A stretch of 64,000 nucleotides of DNA from Peronospora farinosa (Eukaryota > Oomycota > Peronosporomycetes > Peronosporales > Peronosporaceae): the NCBI GenBank assembly GCA_947646735.1, contig CANTFK010000962.1, positions 146,219 through 210,218 of the forward strand, given 5' to 3'. Made by a program: the position numbers and the translations under genes. The notes beneath the pieces were generated by a model. That model saw only the letters and a list, made by a program, of their open reading frames with translations. It was not told the origin of the DNA and ran no database searches. Shown here piece by piece: positions 1-11,346 of the stretch. Position 1 is the first letter of the stretch, and each line of letters starts with the position of its first letter.

Positions 1-2287
1 ATCGTGATCGACAAGTGCGATCGACGATCGTGACAAGTGTGATCGACGATCGTACCCTCTATCCAGAAAGCCGATCGCGAGATGTAACTGGTTACTAATC
101 GATCGTAACCTCGATCGACGATCGTGATCGACAAGTGTGATCGACGATCGTGACAAGTGTGATCGACGATCGTGATCAACAAGTGTGATCGACGATCGTA
201 ACCTCGATCCAGAAAGCCGATCGCAAGATGTAACTGGTTACAGATCGATCGTAACCTCGATCGACGATCGTGATCGACAAGTGTGATCGACGATCGTGAC
301 AAGTGTGATCGACGATCGTGATCAACAAGTGTGATCGACGATCGAAACCTCGATCCAGAAAGCCGATCGCGAGATGTAACTGGTTACAGATCGATCGTAA
401 CCTCGATCGACGATCGTGATCGACAAGTGTGATCGACGATCGTGACAAGTGTGATCGACGATCGTGATCAACAAGTGTGATCGACGATCGTAACCTCGAT
501 CCAGAAAGCCGATCGCAAGATGTAACTGGTTACAGATCGATCGTAACCTCGATCGACGATCGTGATCGACAAGTGTGATCGACGATCGTGACAAGTGTGA
601 TCGACGATCGTGATCAACAAGTGTGATCGACGATCGTAACCTCGATCCAGAAAGCCGATCGCGAGATGTAACTGGTTACAGATCGATCGTAACCTCGATC
701 GACGATCGTGATCGACAAGTGCGATCGACGATCGTGACAAGTGTGATCGACGATCGTACCCTCTATCCAGAAAGCCGATCGCGAGATGTAACTGGTTACT
801 AATCGATCGTAACCTCGATCGACGATCGTGATCGACAAGTGTGATCGACGATCGTGACAAGTGTGATCGACGATCGTGATCAACAAGTGTGATCGACGAT
901 CGTAACCTCGATCCAGAAAGCCGATCGCAAGATGTAACTGGTTACAGATCGATCGTAACCTCGATCGACGATCGTGATCGACAAGTGTGATCGACGATCG
1001 TGATCAACAAGTGTGATTGACGATCGTAACCTCGATCCAGAAAGCCGATCGCAAGATGTAACTGGTTACAGATCGATCGTAACCTCGATCGACGATCGTG
1101 ATCGACAAGTGCGATCGACGATCGTGACAAGTGTGATCGACGATCGTACCCTCTATCCAGAAAGCCGATCGCGAGATGTAACTGGTTACAGATCGATCGT
1201 AACCTCGATCGACGATCGTGATCGACAAGTGTGATCGACGATCGTGACAAGTGTGATCGACGATCGTGATCAACAAGTGTGATCGACGATCGTAACCTCG
1301 ATCCAGAAAGCCGATCGCAAGATGTAACTGGTTACAGATCGATCGTAACCTCGATCGACGATCGTGATCGACAAGTGTGATCGACGATCGTGATCAACAA
1401 GTGTGATTGACGATCGTAACCTCGATCCAGAAAGCCGATCGCAAGATGTAACTGGTTACAGATCGATCGTAACCTCGATCGACGATCGTGATCGACAAGT
1501 GCGATCGACGATCGTGACAAGTGTGATCGACGATCGTACCCTCTATCCAGAAAGCCGATCGCGAGATGTAACTGGTTACTAATCGATCGTAACCTCGATC
1601 GACGATCGTGATCGACAAGTGTGATCGACGATCGTGACAAGTGTGATCGACGATCGTACCCTCGATCCAGAAAGCCGATCGCGAGATGTAACTGGTTACT
1701 GATCGATCGTAACCTCGATCGACGATCGTGACAAGTGTGATCGACGATCGTACCCTCGATCCAGAAAGCCGATCGCGAGATGTAACTGGTTACTGATCGA
1801 TCGTAACCTCGATCGACGATCGTGATCGACAAGTGTGATCGACGATCGTGACAAGTGTGATCGACGATCGTACCCTCGATCCAGAAAGCCGATCGCGAGA
1901 TGTAACTGGTTACTAATCGATCGTAACCTCGATCGACGATCGTGATCGACAAGTGTGATCGACGATCGTGACAAGTGTGATCGACGATCGTGATCAACAA
2001 GTGTGATCGACGATCGTAACCTCGATCCAGAAAGCCGATCGCAAGATGTAACTGGTTACAGATCGATCGTAACCTCGATCGACGATCGTGATCGACAAGT
2101 GTGATCGACGATCGTGACAAGTGTGATCGACGATCGTGACAAGTGTGATCGACGATCGTGATCAACAAGTGTGATCGACGATCGTGACAAGTGTGATCGA
2201 CGATCGTACCCTCGATCCAGAAAGCCGATCGCGAGATGTAACTGGTTACAGATCGATCGTAACCTCGATCGACGATCGTGATCGAGA
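1..2287. repeat. 146-bp GATC-dense tandem array inside an LTR
   Basis: A 146-bp unit repeats exactly at 176, 322, 468 and 614. Shorter units lack one or two of the sub-repeats built on GTGATCGACGATC. I count about 14 GATC sites per 146-bp unit, many as CGATCG or TGATCA palindromes. Long open frames occur on the minus strand only because the unit contains few stop codons; they are not genes. The array lies in the U3 side of a family-A LTR. Confidence 0.95.
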
Positions 2288-2967
2288 TGGTATCCGAAGT
2301 GGACCACATAACGAGATCTGTTTTTCTGAAAGAGACGACACGCGGCAGTAGGTACTGTCATACAGATAGGCATAATCGTAGGATTTGGTATTTCATTGGT
2401 TAACATTAAACAGAGTTTCTTTTACTTCTAAGCACGCACGCAGACTTCTCTTTCGGGCGGATAACTTTGGCCCCCGACGATCAAGAGCTTCTGCTACGCT
2501 AAGACAAGTGATATCCTTGGATTGTTTGGCCAGGGATTACAAGAACTCTCAACCCAATCAAAACCCCCCTGCGATCGGACGCAGTATACAACGTAAAGGA
2601 CAAGGCACAAGATCGAGACGGCTCAAGTGGTCAGAAGATCAAGTGAAATCAAGTGGATCAAGTATCTACATTTGGATAAGGCGGTCTAAAGGAAGACCAG
2701 GGTGATTCATAGAGCACCCCCCCATACAACTTTCGATCGCGTGAGGATTTTCCACGTGATCGACCCCCCGACCAATCCCCAACCCTGGTCAAGTTCAGCA
2801 TCAACTCAAGTCCACCGAGAAGAGTGCAGCCCGCCCTACCGACGGGTACACAAGGTGAGGAAGGAAAGTTACACGGATACGGGGTACCCCCTCCGTTAGT
2901 CGGTCGTCTGGGCGCCAGTGGAGAGTCGGGATCACATCAGAAATTTTGTGATCGCCACTCCACCACA
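1..2967 (+). mobile_element. Family-A LTR, left end outside window
   Basis: The right part (about 2288-2967) aligns by eye with the 3' half of the other family-A LTRs (25620-26272, 47780-48443, 59815-60474): the block around GTGGACCACAT, the GATTGGTTAACA-type block, the GGGGTACCCC leader hairpin and the terminal ACTCCACCACA. The left part is the 146-bp array. The sequence after 2967 is a family-B LTR entered in its middle, not a Gag gene, so this is probably a solo LTR or a recombination product. The left end and its target duplication cannot be seen. The following ATGA (2968-2971) corresponds to ATGG at that point in other B LTRs, consistent with insertion there. Confidence 0.8.
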
Positions 2968-4134
2968 ATGACACCACGTGTCAACTTGTGGACGAACAAC
3001 TGGCACTTTTGGGACATGGGACTTGTACCGGCTCTGTACTTTAAGGAAGCCTTGTACCTTTTATAACTTGGTGTCCACCGGTCACCTGGGTCCACCGGTC
3101 ACCTGATGTCCACCAGTCGCACTGGGTCCACCTGTCGCCTGGGGTCCACCTGTTGTCTGGGGTCCACCTGTAGCCTGGAGTCCACCGGTCACCCGGGTCC
3201 ACCGGTCAGCTGGGTCCACCGGTCAGCTGATGTCCACCTGTCACCTGGGGTACACCTGTCGCCTGGGGTTCACCTGTCGCCTGGGGTCCAGGGGTCCACC
3301 TGTTGTCTGGGGTCCACCTGTAGCCTGGAGTCCACCAGTCACCCGGGTCCACCGGTCAGCAGAGTCCACCGTCCACATGGGTCCACCGGTCACCTGGGTC
3401 CACTGGTCACCTGGGTCCACCGGTTACCTGGGTCCACCTGTAGCCTGGGGTCCACCTGTCGCCTGGGGTCTACCTGTCGCCTGGGGTACACCTGTTGCCT
3501 GGGTCCACCGGTCACCTGGGTCCACCGGTTGCCTGGGGTCCACCGGTCACCTGGGTCCACCGGTCGCCTGGGGTCCACTGGTCGCCTGGGGTACACCTGT
3601 CGCCTGGGGTTCACCTGTCGCCTGGGGTCCAGGGGTCCACCTGTTGTCTGGGGTCCACCTGTAGCCTGGAGTCCACCAGTCACCCGGGTCCACCGGTCAG
3701 CAGAGTCCACCGTCCACATGGGTCCACCGGTCACCTGGGTCCACTGGTCACCTGGGTCCACCGGTTACCTGGGTCCACCTGTAGCCTGGGGTCCACCTGT
3801 CGCCTGGGGTCTACCTGTCGCCTGGGGTACACCTGTTGCCTGGGTCCACCGGTCACCTGGGTCCACCGGTTGCCTGGGTCCACCGGTCACCTGGGTCCAC
3901 CGGTCGCCTGGGGTCCACTGGTCAAGTACCTGGGGTCAACCTAAGCTGCCCTAGCGGCACTGGACCTTCGGGCTGTAGTGTAGGGAAACCTGGTACCTCT
4001 TACGAACTCGGGACCTTGGAATAGTTCGGGCCCTGGTCACTCCTTTTCACTCATTCATGAGAGTGACCGAGATCATTCACGCCAGTTATTATAATAACTA
4101 CGAAGGGTCTCCATTTCTCTGGCACTTCTACACA
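2968..4134 (-). repeat. Family-B LTR1, truncated by the family-A LTR
   Basis: In element sense it starts TGTGTAGAAGTGCCAG at 4134 and is cut at 2968, inside the GTACCACGTGTCAAC block. Most of it (about 3068-3940) is a 17/18-bp minisatellite of the type GGTCCACCGGTCACCTG. A higher-order duplication is visible: a block of roughly 370 bp near 3260-3500 recurs near 3600-3850. Confidence 0.85.
3068..3940. repeat. GGTCCACC minisatellite in LTR1
   Basis: Units of 17-18 bp with variants GGTCCACCGGTCACCTG, GGTCCACCTGTCGCCTG and GGTCCACCTGTTGTCTG. Equivalent arrays lie at about 7150-7775, 10571-11148, 13955-14607, 17764-18230 and 61994-62425, with different unit order and number in each LTR. Apparent ORFs through these arrays are repeat artefacts. 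Confidence 0.95.
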
Positions 4135-5785
4135 GCTGTCCCCTGCGCGCTGGTCTTCCGAACTGCGGCAAGACACCGTGCATCCTTGTCCTGTCTTCTC
4201 GACATATAAGTAGGTGCCCATGTGCTTGACGATCATCCGTATTCACCAACTCACCAACCCTTTTTTTCACCAGTGGACTCTTTCAATTCTTTCTCTCGCA
4301 CTTCTCCACATACGCATGTCCCTGTTGACTGGAAACCCTGTCCCGGTTACTGGAAACCCTGTCCCCGGTAGCTGGTATCCCTGTCCCCGGTAGCTGGTAT
4401 CCCTGTCCCTGGTAGCTGGTATCCCTGTCCCCAGTAATCGATATGCCTGTGGAAACCCTGTCCCCGGTTACTGGAAACTCTGTTCCCGATTACTGTAAAC
4501 CCTGTCCCTTGTTACTGGATATCCTGTCCCCGGTAGCTGGTATCCCTGTCCCTGGTAATGGAATTCCTGTCCCCGGTGCCCTGTCCCCCGTAACTGGTAT
4601 CCTGTCCCTGATGGCCCTCATTTGAATCTTGGAACCTTGCAAGGCCTGGATTATTTCCCCTTTTATTGTGATATCCTCAGGGACCCCGACTTTTTTCTGG
4701 CACTTCTCCACAGCTGTCCCCTGCGCTCTGGTCTTCCGAACTGCGTTAAGACCCCGTGCATCCTTGTCTTGCTCCCTTGGCAAAGTAGTAAGTGTCCATG
4801 TATTTGATGGCCAGACGTTTTTACCAACTCACAATCGTGTTCTTTGCCCGTGACATCCCTCAATTCTTTCTTCGACGGGCCCCTAGATTGGCGGATTCCG
4901 CCAGAAAACCTAAATCTGGTCTTCTTCCAAAATTGTTGGTGTCTACTGGTAATTAAAGTCCGATCCTCCTTCAAGTCGGTATTGTCTACTGGGAAACCAC
5001 CTATTTCTGATTTTCCTCGAGAGTCGGAGGGGTCTTCTGGACAGTTCAAGCCGGGTCTTTCTCTAAAATCAGCGGGGTCTACTAGAAAACCCAAGTCTGG
5101 TCCTCCTTCAAATTTCCGGGGTCCTTTAGGAAAGCTGTTCAAGTAATCGCGTTCGTGGGAACAGCGGCCGGTGTCTAGATATCCTGTCTCCTCTTCGGTA
5201 TAATGTCTGTTTTGTCAACCTGGTGGAGATCCATGATGCCTACATAGACGCATCATACCAGAGCCTGCGGGAGGACCGGCACCGTCTTCCCTTTTCCGTG
5301 GCTCTTCGCGCCAGCAGTACGTACATCTCTCGGCTTTATGACGCAGAAAAAAGCGGAGGACTAAGGCGACGAAGGCTTGGATGAGGGTGCTGAAGAAAGT
5401 CTTGCAAGGGATGGTGGCAAGTGGACATCCTGCTGGACCCCTTCTTCCAGTCGGTTACTCCCACACGTCAGCTGTCGTTCTGGTACTAACCGGGTCAACC
5501 AGAGGGAATTCTCAAGCGGGTCTGTTCGACGTGTTGCAGGTAGTGGATGACGTAGCTTCTATCGCATCTCGTATCACAAGAACATCCAAGAGCATCCCGC
5601 CTTCGGAGTTCCCCGCCTCCATGGTAAGTTCTCTGCCCGACAGCGCCTGAGGGTCATTACCAGCTTTGAGGGTATCCATCATAAGCTGATAATGCCATTT
5701 CATCTCGAAATCCCTAGCACATTCTCGATCTTCCTCCTTGATGCCATATCTTAGGTGGGCCCTCGGGGTCCTCTGCAGGTTATCA
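4135..5785 (+). pseudogene. Decayed antisense accessory gene, internal 1
   Basis: Opposite in sense to its element. The leader 4135-4209 is followed by a GTAGGT...CAG intron (4210-4273) whose removal joins A to TG, as in the other B copies. The reading then runs into a 21-bp repeat (4330-4620) and stops. A second leader copy lies at 4714-4787 with a 63-nt intron-like segment (4788-4850) that ends CG instead of AG. After it come traces of the repeat linker (4855-5145, motif GSTRKPKSGP) and of the C-terminal domain (about 5210-5640: EIHDAYIDASYQSL, AWMRVLKKVLQGM), with frameshifts and stops. Clearly homologous to the intact gene at 33188-35461. Non-functional as a protein. Confidence 0.75.
4330..4713 (-). 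repeat. Type-C LTR remnant with 21-22-bp minisatellite
   Basis: Repeats of the form CTGGAAACCCTGTCCCCGGTTA and GTAGCTGGTATCCCTGTCCC are followed by a segment ending GGCACTTCTCCACA, then GCTGTCCCCTGC. That is the same LTR-end/purine-tract boundary as true family-B LTRs. I read it as the end of a third LTR type captured inside the internal region. Equivalent segments are at about 8165-8492, 11540-11869 and 14998-15326, and a diverged one is at 19549-19744. Confidence 0.55.
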
Positions 5786-5789
5786 ATAC

Positions 5790-6316
5790 TTCACACTTAT
5801 TACTCTGCTGCACTTCTTGAATACATAACTTGACCAATTTTTGTGCATACAACAATTCCACCTCCATCTTGCATCATCTTGGCTTTCCCAAAATGAACTC
5901 TCCCCTGTACTCCTCGTGATTCTGCATTGCTTCAAATCGATTTCGTTTCTTCTTCTTGTTCTTGGACACTGTAGGATCTTGAGTGGTACGTTGGGAAACT
6001 CTACTGTTTTCTTAGCTTTCACTGTCAAACTTGGGACCCCTGGACCATAATGTTTAACATGGCCCACGTTGTCTTCTTCAGAGAAGACATAAGGGGGGAG
6101 GATTTTTGGCTTTTCTTCATATTCCACCTTGACCTTAATAGCAGAGCTCCTCCCCGGGCTCTGCAGGTCCTCCGATCCTTCTTCCTTCTTGATCACTGGC
6201 GATCCGGTTTCCAGTGTCTTGGTTGTCCCTTGGTCTATTTTGACCGATGTCTTTTCTTTTTCGTAGGGCTCACGGTGAAATCCCGCGTCTCCCGAAGATC
6301 CGGGCACGCGCACCAT
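5790..6316 (-). pseudogene. Gag N-terminus fused to pol tail, internal 1
   Basis: The ATG (6316-6314) directly abuts the LTR, and the first codons (MVRVPGSSGD) coincide with the primer-binding site. About 115 residues match the intact family-B Gag N-terminus (KTLETGSPVIKKEEGSEDLQ). After VPSLTVKAKK the frame is shifted. Near 5950 the sequence jumps to the end of pol (RFEAMQ-type codons and downstream non-coding DNA). Capsid, zinc knuckles, protease, RT and integrase are all missing. An open frame of about 177 codons from this ATG remains. Whether this truncated, PBS-overlapping ORF is translated is unknown; the non-autonomous unit would need proteins in trans. Confidence 0.8.
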
Positions 6317-7969
6317 TGTGGTGGAGTGGATTCTCAAACAACGTAGGAGATCCACAAACACACACAGCGCCGGACTGCCGACTTACGGAGGGGGTACCCC
6401 GATACCGTGTCGTGTTAGCCTTGGGTCTCACCTTGTGTACCCGTCGGCTTGGCTGGTCTTGCTCCTCGGTTGACGCAGAAGACCTATAGACTTGGTCTTA
6501 TATAGAGGGACTTGGTGGTCCCCGAGTGGATATGCTTCACTCGGGACCGGGTTTCTTGTGCTCAATCGACTGTGTCGAGAGCAATGCACCTGGTACTACG
6601 TACCCCTTTGGTGTCTGACTGTTCTTGGACCCCTTTGTGTTCTTCCCCGTAGGAAAACCGCTTCCTATAGCGGGTCTTGAATGGGTACGAACCCACAGGC
6701 CAAAATACTTCCTGGGGTTCGTTCGAGCTTGAATCTTACCAAACGACTGTCTTCAACGGGGGGGGGGGGGCAAACAAATCCCTTCCTCGGAACAGGTGGG
6801 TAGATCGAAACAAGTTCGCACTTGAGTCTTGACACCTCAGGCCAACTATCCTGAGGTTCAACTTGCGTAGCTTGAGCCGTCACCTCACCTGACGTCGGTG
6901 GGCCAAAGGGTATCCCGCCCGGAAGAGGTGAGGTAACGGAGAAGCTTGGAAGGGGCGCTTAAAGCTGCCACGTGTAATGCAAATTCGAGTGTGTTTATTT
7001 ATCTTATTCTCTGTATTCTTTCTTGCCTAACCCTAACCCTTTGCTCTGGATGGTACCACGTGTCAACTTGTGGACGAACAACAGGCTCTTTTGGGACATG
7101 GGTCTTGTACCGGCTCTGCACTTTAAAAAAGCCTTGTACCTTCTATTCCCTGGGGTCCACTGGTCACCTGGGTCCACCGGTCACCTGGGTCCACCGGTCA
7201 CCTGATGTCCACCTGTCACCTGGGGTCCACCTGTCGCCTGGGGTCCACCTGTTGTCTGGGGTCCACCTGTTGTCTGGGGGTCCACCTGTAGCCTGGGGTC
7301 CACTGGTCGCCTGGGGTCCACCTGTCGCCTGGGGTCCACCTGTCGCCTGGGGTCTACCTGTGGCCTGGAGTCCACCTCCACCGGTCAGCTGAGTCCACCG
7401 GTCACCTGGGTCCACTGGTCACCTGGGTCCACCTGTAGCCTGGGGTCCACTGGTCGCCTGGGGTCCACCTGTCGCCTGGGGTCCACCTGTCGCCTGGGGT
7501 CTACCTGTGGCCTGGAGTCCACCTCCACCGGTCAGCTGAGTCCACCGGTCACCTGGGTCCACTGGTCACCTGGGTCCACCTGTAGCCTGGGGTCCACTGG
7601 TCGCCTGGGGTCCACCTGTCGCCTGGGGTCCACCTGTCGCCTGGGGTCCACCGGTCACCTGGGTCCACCAGTCACCTGGGTTCACCAGTCACCTGGGGTC
7701 CACCTGTCACCTGGGGTCAACCGGTCACCTTGGGTCAATTGGTCACCTTGGGTCAATTGGTCACCTGGGGTCAACCTAAGCTGCCCTAGCGGCACTGGAC
7801 CTTCGGGCTGTAGTGTAGGGAAACCTGGTACCTTCTACGAACTCGGGACCTTGGAATAGTTCGGGCCCTGGTCACTCCTTTTCACTCATTCATGAGAGTG
7901 ACCGAGATCATTCACGCCAGTTATTATAATAACTACGAAGGGTCTCCATTTCTCTGGCACTTCTACACA
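6317..7969 (-). repeat. Family-B LTR2 (1653 bp)
   Basis: In plus-strand order it starts TGTGGTGGAGTGG and ends CTGGCACTTCTACACA (inverted TGT...ACA ends). It contains the GGGGTACCCC leader hairpin near its 6317 end, a run of 13 G (6758-6770), a GCCTAACCCTAACCC block (about 7023) and the GGTCCACC minisatellite (about 7150-7775). It serves simultaneously as 5' LTR of internal 1 and 3' LTR of internal 2. Confidence 0.9.
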
Positions 7970-9209
7970 GCTGTCCCCTGCGCGCTGGTCTTCCGAACTG
8001 CGGCAAGACACCGTGCATCCTTGTCCTGTCTCCTCGACATATAAGTAGGTGCCCATGTGCTTGACGATCATCCGTATTCACCAACTCACCAACCCTTTTT
8101 TTCACCAGTGGACTCTTTCAATTCTTTCTCTCGCACTTCTCCACATACGCCTGTCCCTGTTGACTGGAAACCCTGTCCCCGGTTACTCTAATCCCTGTCC
8201 CCGGGTACTGGAAACCCTGTCCCGGTTACTGGAAACCCTGTCCCCGGGTACTGGAAACCCTGTCCCGGTTACTGGAAACCCTGTCCCCGGTAGCTGGTAT
8301 CCCTGTCCCTGGTAGCTGGTATCCCTGTCCCTGGTAATGGAAATCCTGTCCCCGGTGCCTTGTCCCCCGTAACTGGTATCCTGTCCCTGATGACCCTCAT
8401 TTGAATCTTGGAACCTTGCAAGGCCTGGATTATTTCCCCTTTTATTGTGATATCCTCAGGGACCCCGACTTTTTTCTGGCACTTCTCCACAGCTGTCCCC
8501 TGCGCTCTGGTCTTCCGAACTGCGTTAAGATCCCGTGCATCCTTGTCTTGCTCCCTTGGAAAAGTAGTAAGTGTCCATGTATTTGATGGCCAGACGTTTT
8601 TACCAACTCACAATCGTGTTCTTTGCCCGTGACATCCCTCAATTCTTTCTTCGACGGGCCCCTAGATTGGCGGATTCCGCCAGAAAACCTAAATCTGGTC
8701 TTCTTCCAAAATTGTTGGTGTCTACTGGTAATTAAAGTCCGATCCTCCTTCAAGTCGGTATTGTCTACTGGGAAACCACCTATTTCTGATTTTCCTCGAG
8801 AGTCGGAGGGGTCTTCTGGACAGTTCAAGCCGGGTCTTTCTCTAAAATCAGCGGGGTCTACTAGAAAACCCAAGTCTGGTCCTCCTTCAAATTTCCGGGG
8901 TCCTTTAGGAAAGCTGTTCAAGTAATCGCGTTCGTGGGAACAGCGGCCGGTGTCTAGATATCCTGTCTCCTCTTCGGTATAATGTCTGTTTTGTCAACCT
9001 GGTGGAGATCCATGATGCCTACATAGACGCATCATACCAGAGCCTGCGGGAGGACCGGCACCGTCTTCCCTTTTCCGTGGCTCTTCGCGCCAGCAGTACG
9101 TACATCTCTCGGCTTTATGACGCAGAAAAAAAAGCGGAGGACTAAGGCGACGAAGGCTTGGATGAGGGTGCTGAAGAAAGTCTTGCAAGGGATGGTGGCA
9201 AGTGGACTA
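7970..9209 (+). pseudogene. Decayed antisense accessory gene, internal 2
   Basis: Same arrangement as internal 1: leader with the A|GTAGGT...CAG|TG intron, type-C repeat (about 8165-8492), second leader, linker repeat (about 8630-8925) and start of the C-terminal domain. A deletion of about 0.35 kb after GGTGGCAAGTGGAC removes the rest of the C-terminal domain and joins it to the pol tail. Non-coding remnant. Confidence 0.7.
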
Positions 9210-9210
9210 C

Positions 9211-9737
9211 TTCACACTTATTACTCTGCTGCACTTCTCGAATACATAACTTGACCAATTTTTGTGCATACAACAATTCCACCTCCATCTTGCATCATCT
9301 TGGCTTTCCCAAAATGAACTCTCCCCTGTACTCCTCGTGATTCTGCATTGCTTCAAATCGATTTCGTTTCTTCTTCTTGTTCTTGGACACTGTAGGATCT
9401 TGAGTGGTACGTTGGGAGACTCTACTGTTTTCTTAGCTTTCACTGTCAAACTTGGGACCCCTGGACCATAATGTTTAACATGGCCCACGTTGTCTTCTTC
9501 AGAGAAGACATAAGGGGGGAGGATTTTTGGCTTTTCTTCATATTCCACCTTGACCTCAATAGCAGAGCTCCTCCCCGGGCTCTGCAGGTCCTCCGATCCT
9601 TCTTCCTTCTTGATCACTGGCGATCCGGTTTCCAGTGTCTTGGTTGTCCCTTGGTCTATTTTGACCGATGTCTTTTCTTTTTCGTAGGGCTCACGGTGAA
9701 ATCCCGCGTCTCCCGAAGATCCGGGCACGCGCACCAT
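9211..9737 (-). pseudogene. Gag N-terminus fused to pol tail, internal 2
   Basis: ATG at 9737-9735, immediately inside LTR3. Same Gag fragment and same fusion point (near 9366) as internal 1, with small differences. The shared fusion shows common descent from one deleted element. Confidence 0.8.
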
Positions 9738-11346
9738 TGTGGTGGAGTGGATTCTCAAACAACGTAGGAGATCCACAAACACACACAGCGCCAGACTGCC
9801 GACTTACGGAGGGGGTACCCCGATACCGTGTCGTGTTAGCCTTGGGTCTCACCTTGTGTACCCGTCGGCTTGGCTGGTCTTGCTCCTCGGTTGACGCAGA
9901 AGACCTATAGACTTGGTCTTATATAGAGGGACTTGGTGGTCCCCGAGTGGATATGCTTCACTCGGGACCGGGTTTCTTGTGCTCAATCGACTGTGTCGAG
10001 AGCAATGCACCTGGTACTACGTACCCCTTTGGTGTCTGACTGTTCTTGGACCCCTTTGTGTTCTTCCCCGTAGGAAAACCGCTTCCTATAGCGGGTCTTG
10101 AATGGGTACGAACCCACAGGCCAAAATACTTCCTGGGGTTCGTTCGAGCTTGAATCTTACCAAACGACTGTCTTCAACGGGGGGGGGGGGCAAACAAATC
10201 CCTTCCTCGGAACAGGTGGGTAGATCGAAACAAGTTCGCACTTGAGTCTTGACACCTCAGGCCAACTATCCTGAGGTTCAACTTGCGTAGCTTGAGCCGT
10301 CACCTCACCTGACGTCGGTGGGCCAAAGGGTATCCCGCCCGGAAGAGGTGAGGTAACGGAGAAGCTTGGAAGGGGCGCTTAAAGCTGCCACGTGTAATGC
10401 AAATTCGAGTGTGTTTATTTATCTTATTATCTGTATGATTTTCTTGCCTAACCCTAACCCTTTGCTCTGGATGGTACCACGTGTCAACTTGTGGACGAAC
10501 AACAGGCTCTTTTGGGACATGGGTCTTGTACCGGCTCTGCACTTTAAAAAAGCCTTGTACCTTCTATTCCCTGGGGTCCACTGGTCACCTGGGTCCACCG
10601 GTCACCTGGGTCCACCGGTCACCTGATGTCCACCTGTCACCTGGGGTCCACCTGTCACCTGGGGTCCACCTGTCGCCTGGGGTCCACCTGTTGTCTGGGG
10701 TCCACCTGTTGTCTGGGGTCCACCTGTTGCCTGGAGTCCACCAGTCACCCGGGTCCACCTGTCAGCTGAGTCCACCGGTCACCTGGGGTCCACTGGTCCC
10801 TGGGTCCACCTGTAGCCTGGGGTCCACTGGTCGCCTGGGGTCCACCTGTCGCCTGGGGTCCACCTGTCGCCTGGGGTCTACCTGTGGCCTGGAGTCCACC
10901 TCCACCGGTCAGCTGAGTCCACCGGTCACCTGGGTCCACTGGTCACCTGGGTCCACCTGTAGCCTGGGGTCCACTGGTCGCCTGGGGTCCACCTGTCGCC
11001 TGGGGTCCACCTGTCGCCTGGGGTCCACCGGTCACCTGGGTCCACCAGTCACCTGGGTTCACCAGTCACCTGGGGTCCACCTGTCACCTGGGGTCAACCG
11101 GTCACCTTGGGTCAATTGGTCACCTTGGGTCAATTGGTCACCTGGGGTCAACCTAAGCTGCCCTAGCGGCACTGGACCTTCGGGCTGTAGTGTAGGGAAA
11201 CCTGGTACCTTCTACGAACTCGGGACCTTGGACTAGTTCGGGCCCTGGTCACTCCTTTTCACTCATTCATGAGAGTGACCGAGATCATTCACGCCAGTTA
11301 TTATAATAACTACGAAGGGTCTCCATTTCTCTGGCACTTCTACACA
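9738..11346 (-). repeat. Family-B LTR3 (1609 bp)
   Basis: Plus-strand order TGTGGTGGAGTGG...TTCTACACA. It contains a run of 12 G (10179-10190) and a minisatellite (about 10571-11148). Shared between internals 2 and 3. Confidence 0.9.

Noticed and set aside
1332..2309. Long minus-strand open frame (325 codons) in the GATC array
   Set aside because: The 146-bp array has few stops; the frame is pure repeat translation with no domain, start context or codon signal.
3106..3954. 282-codon Pro/Val-rich open frame in LTR1 and similar ones in LTR2-5
   Set aside because: Translation of the GGTCCACC minisatellite; several frames on both strands are open at once.
7023..7045. Telomere-like CCTAACCCTAACCC
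   Set aside because: Only two units, at the same place in every family-B LTR (also 10447, 13830, 17641, 27607, 32693, 44098, 45487, 61871); part of the LTR, not a telomere.
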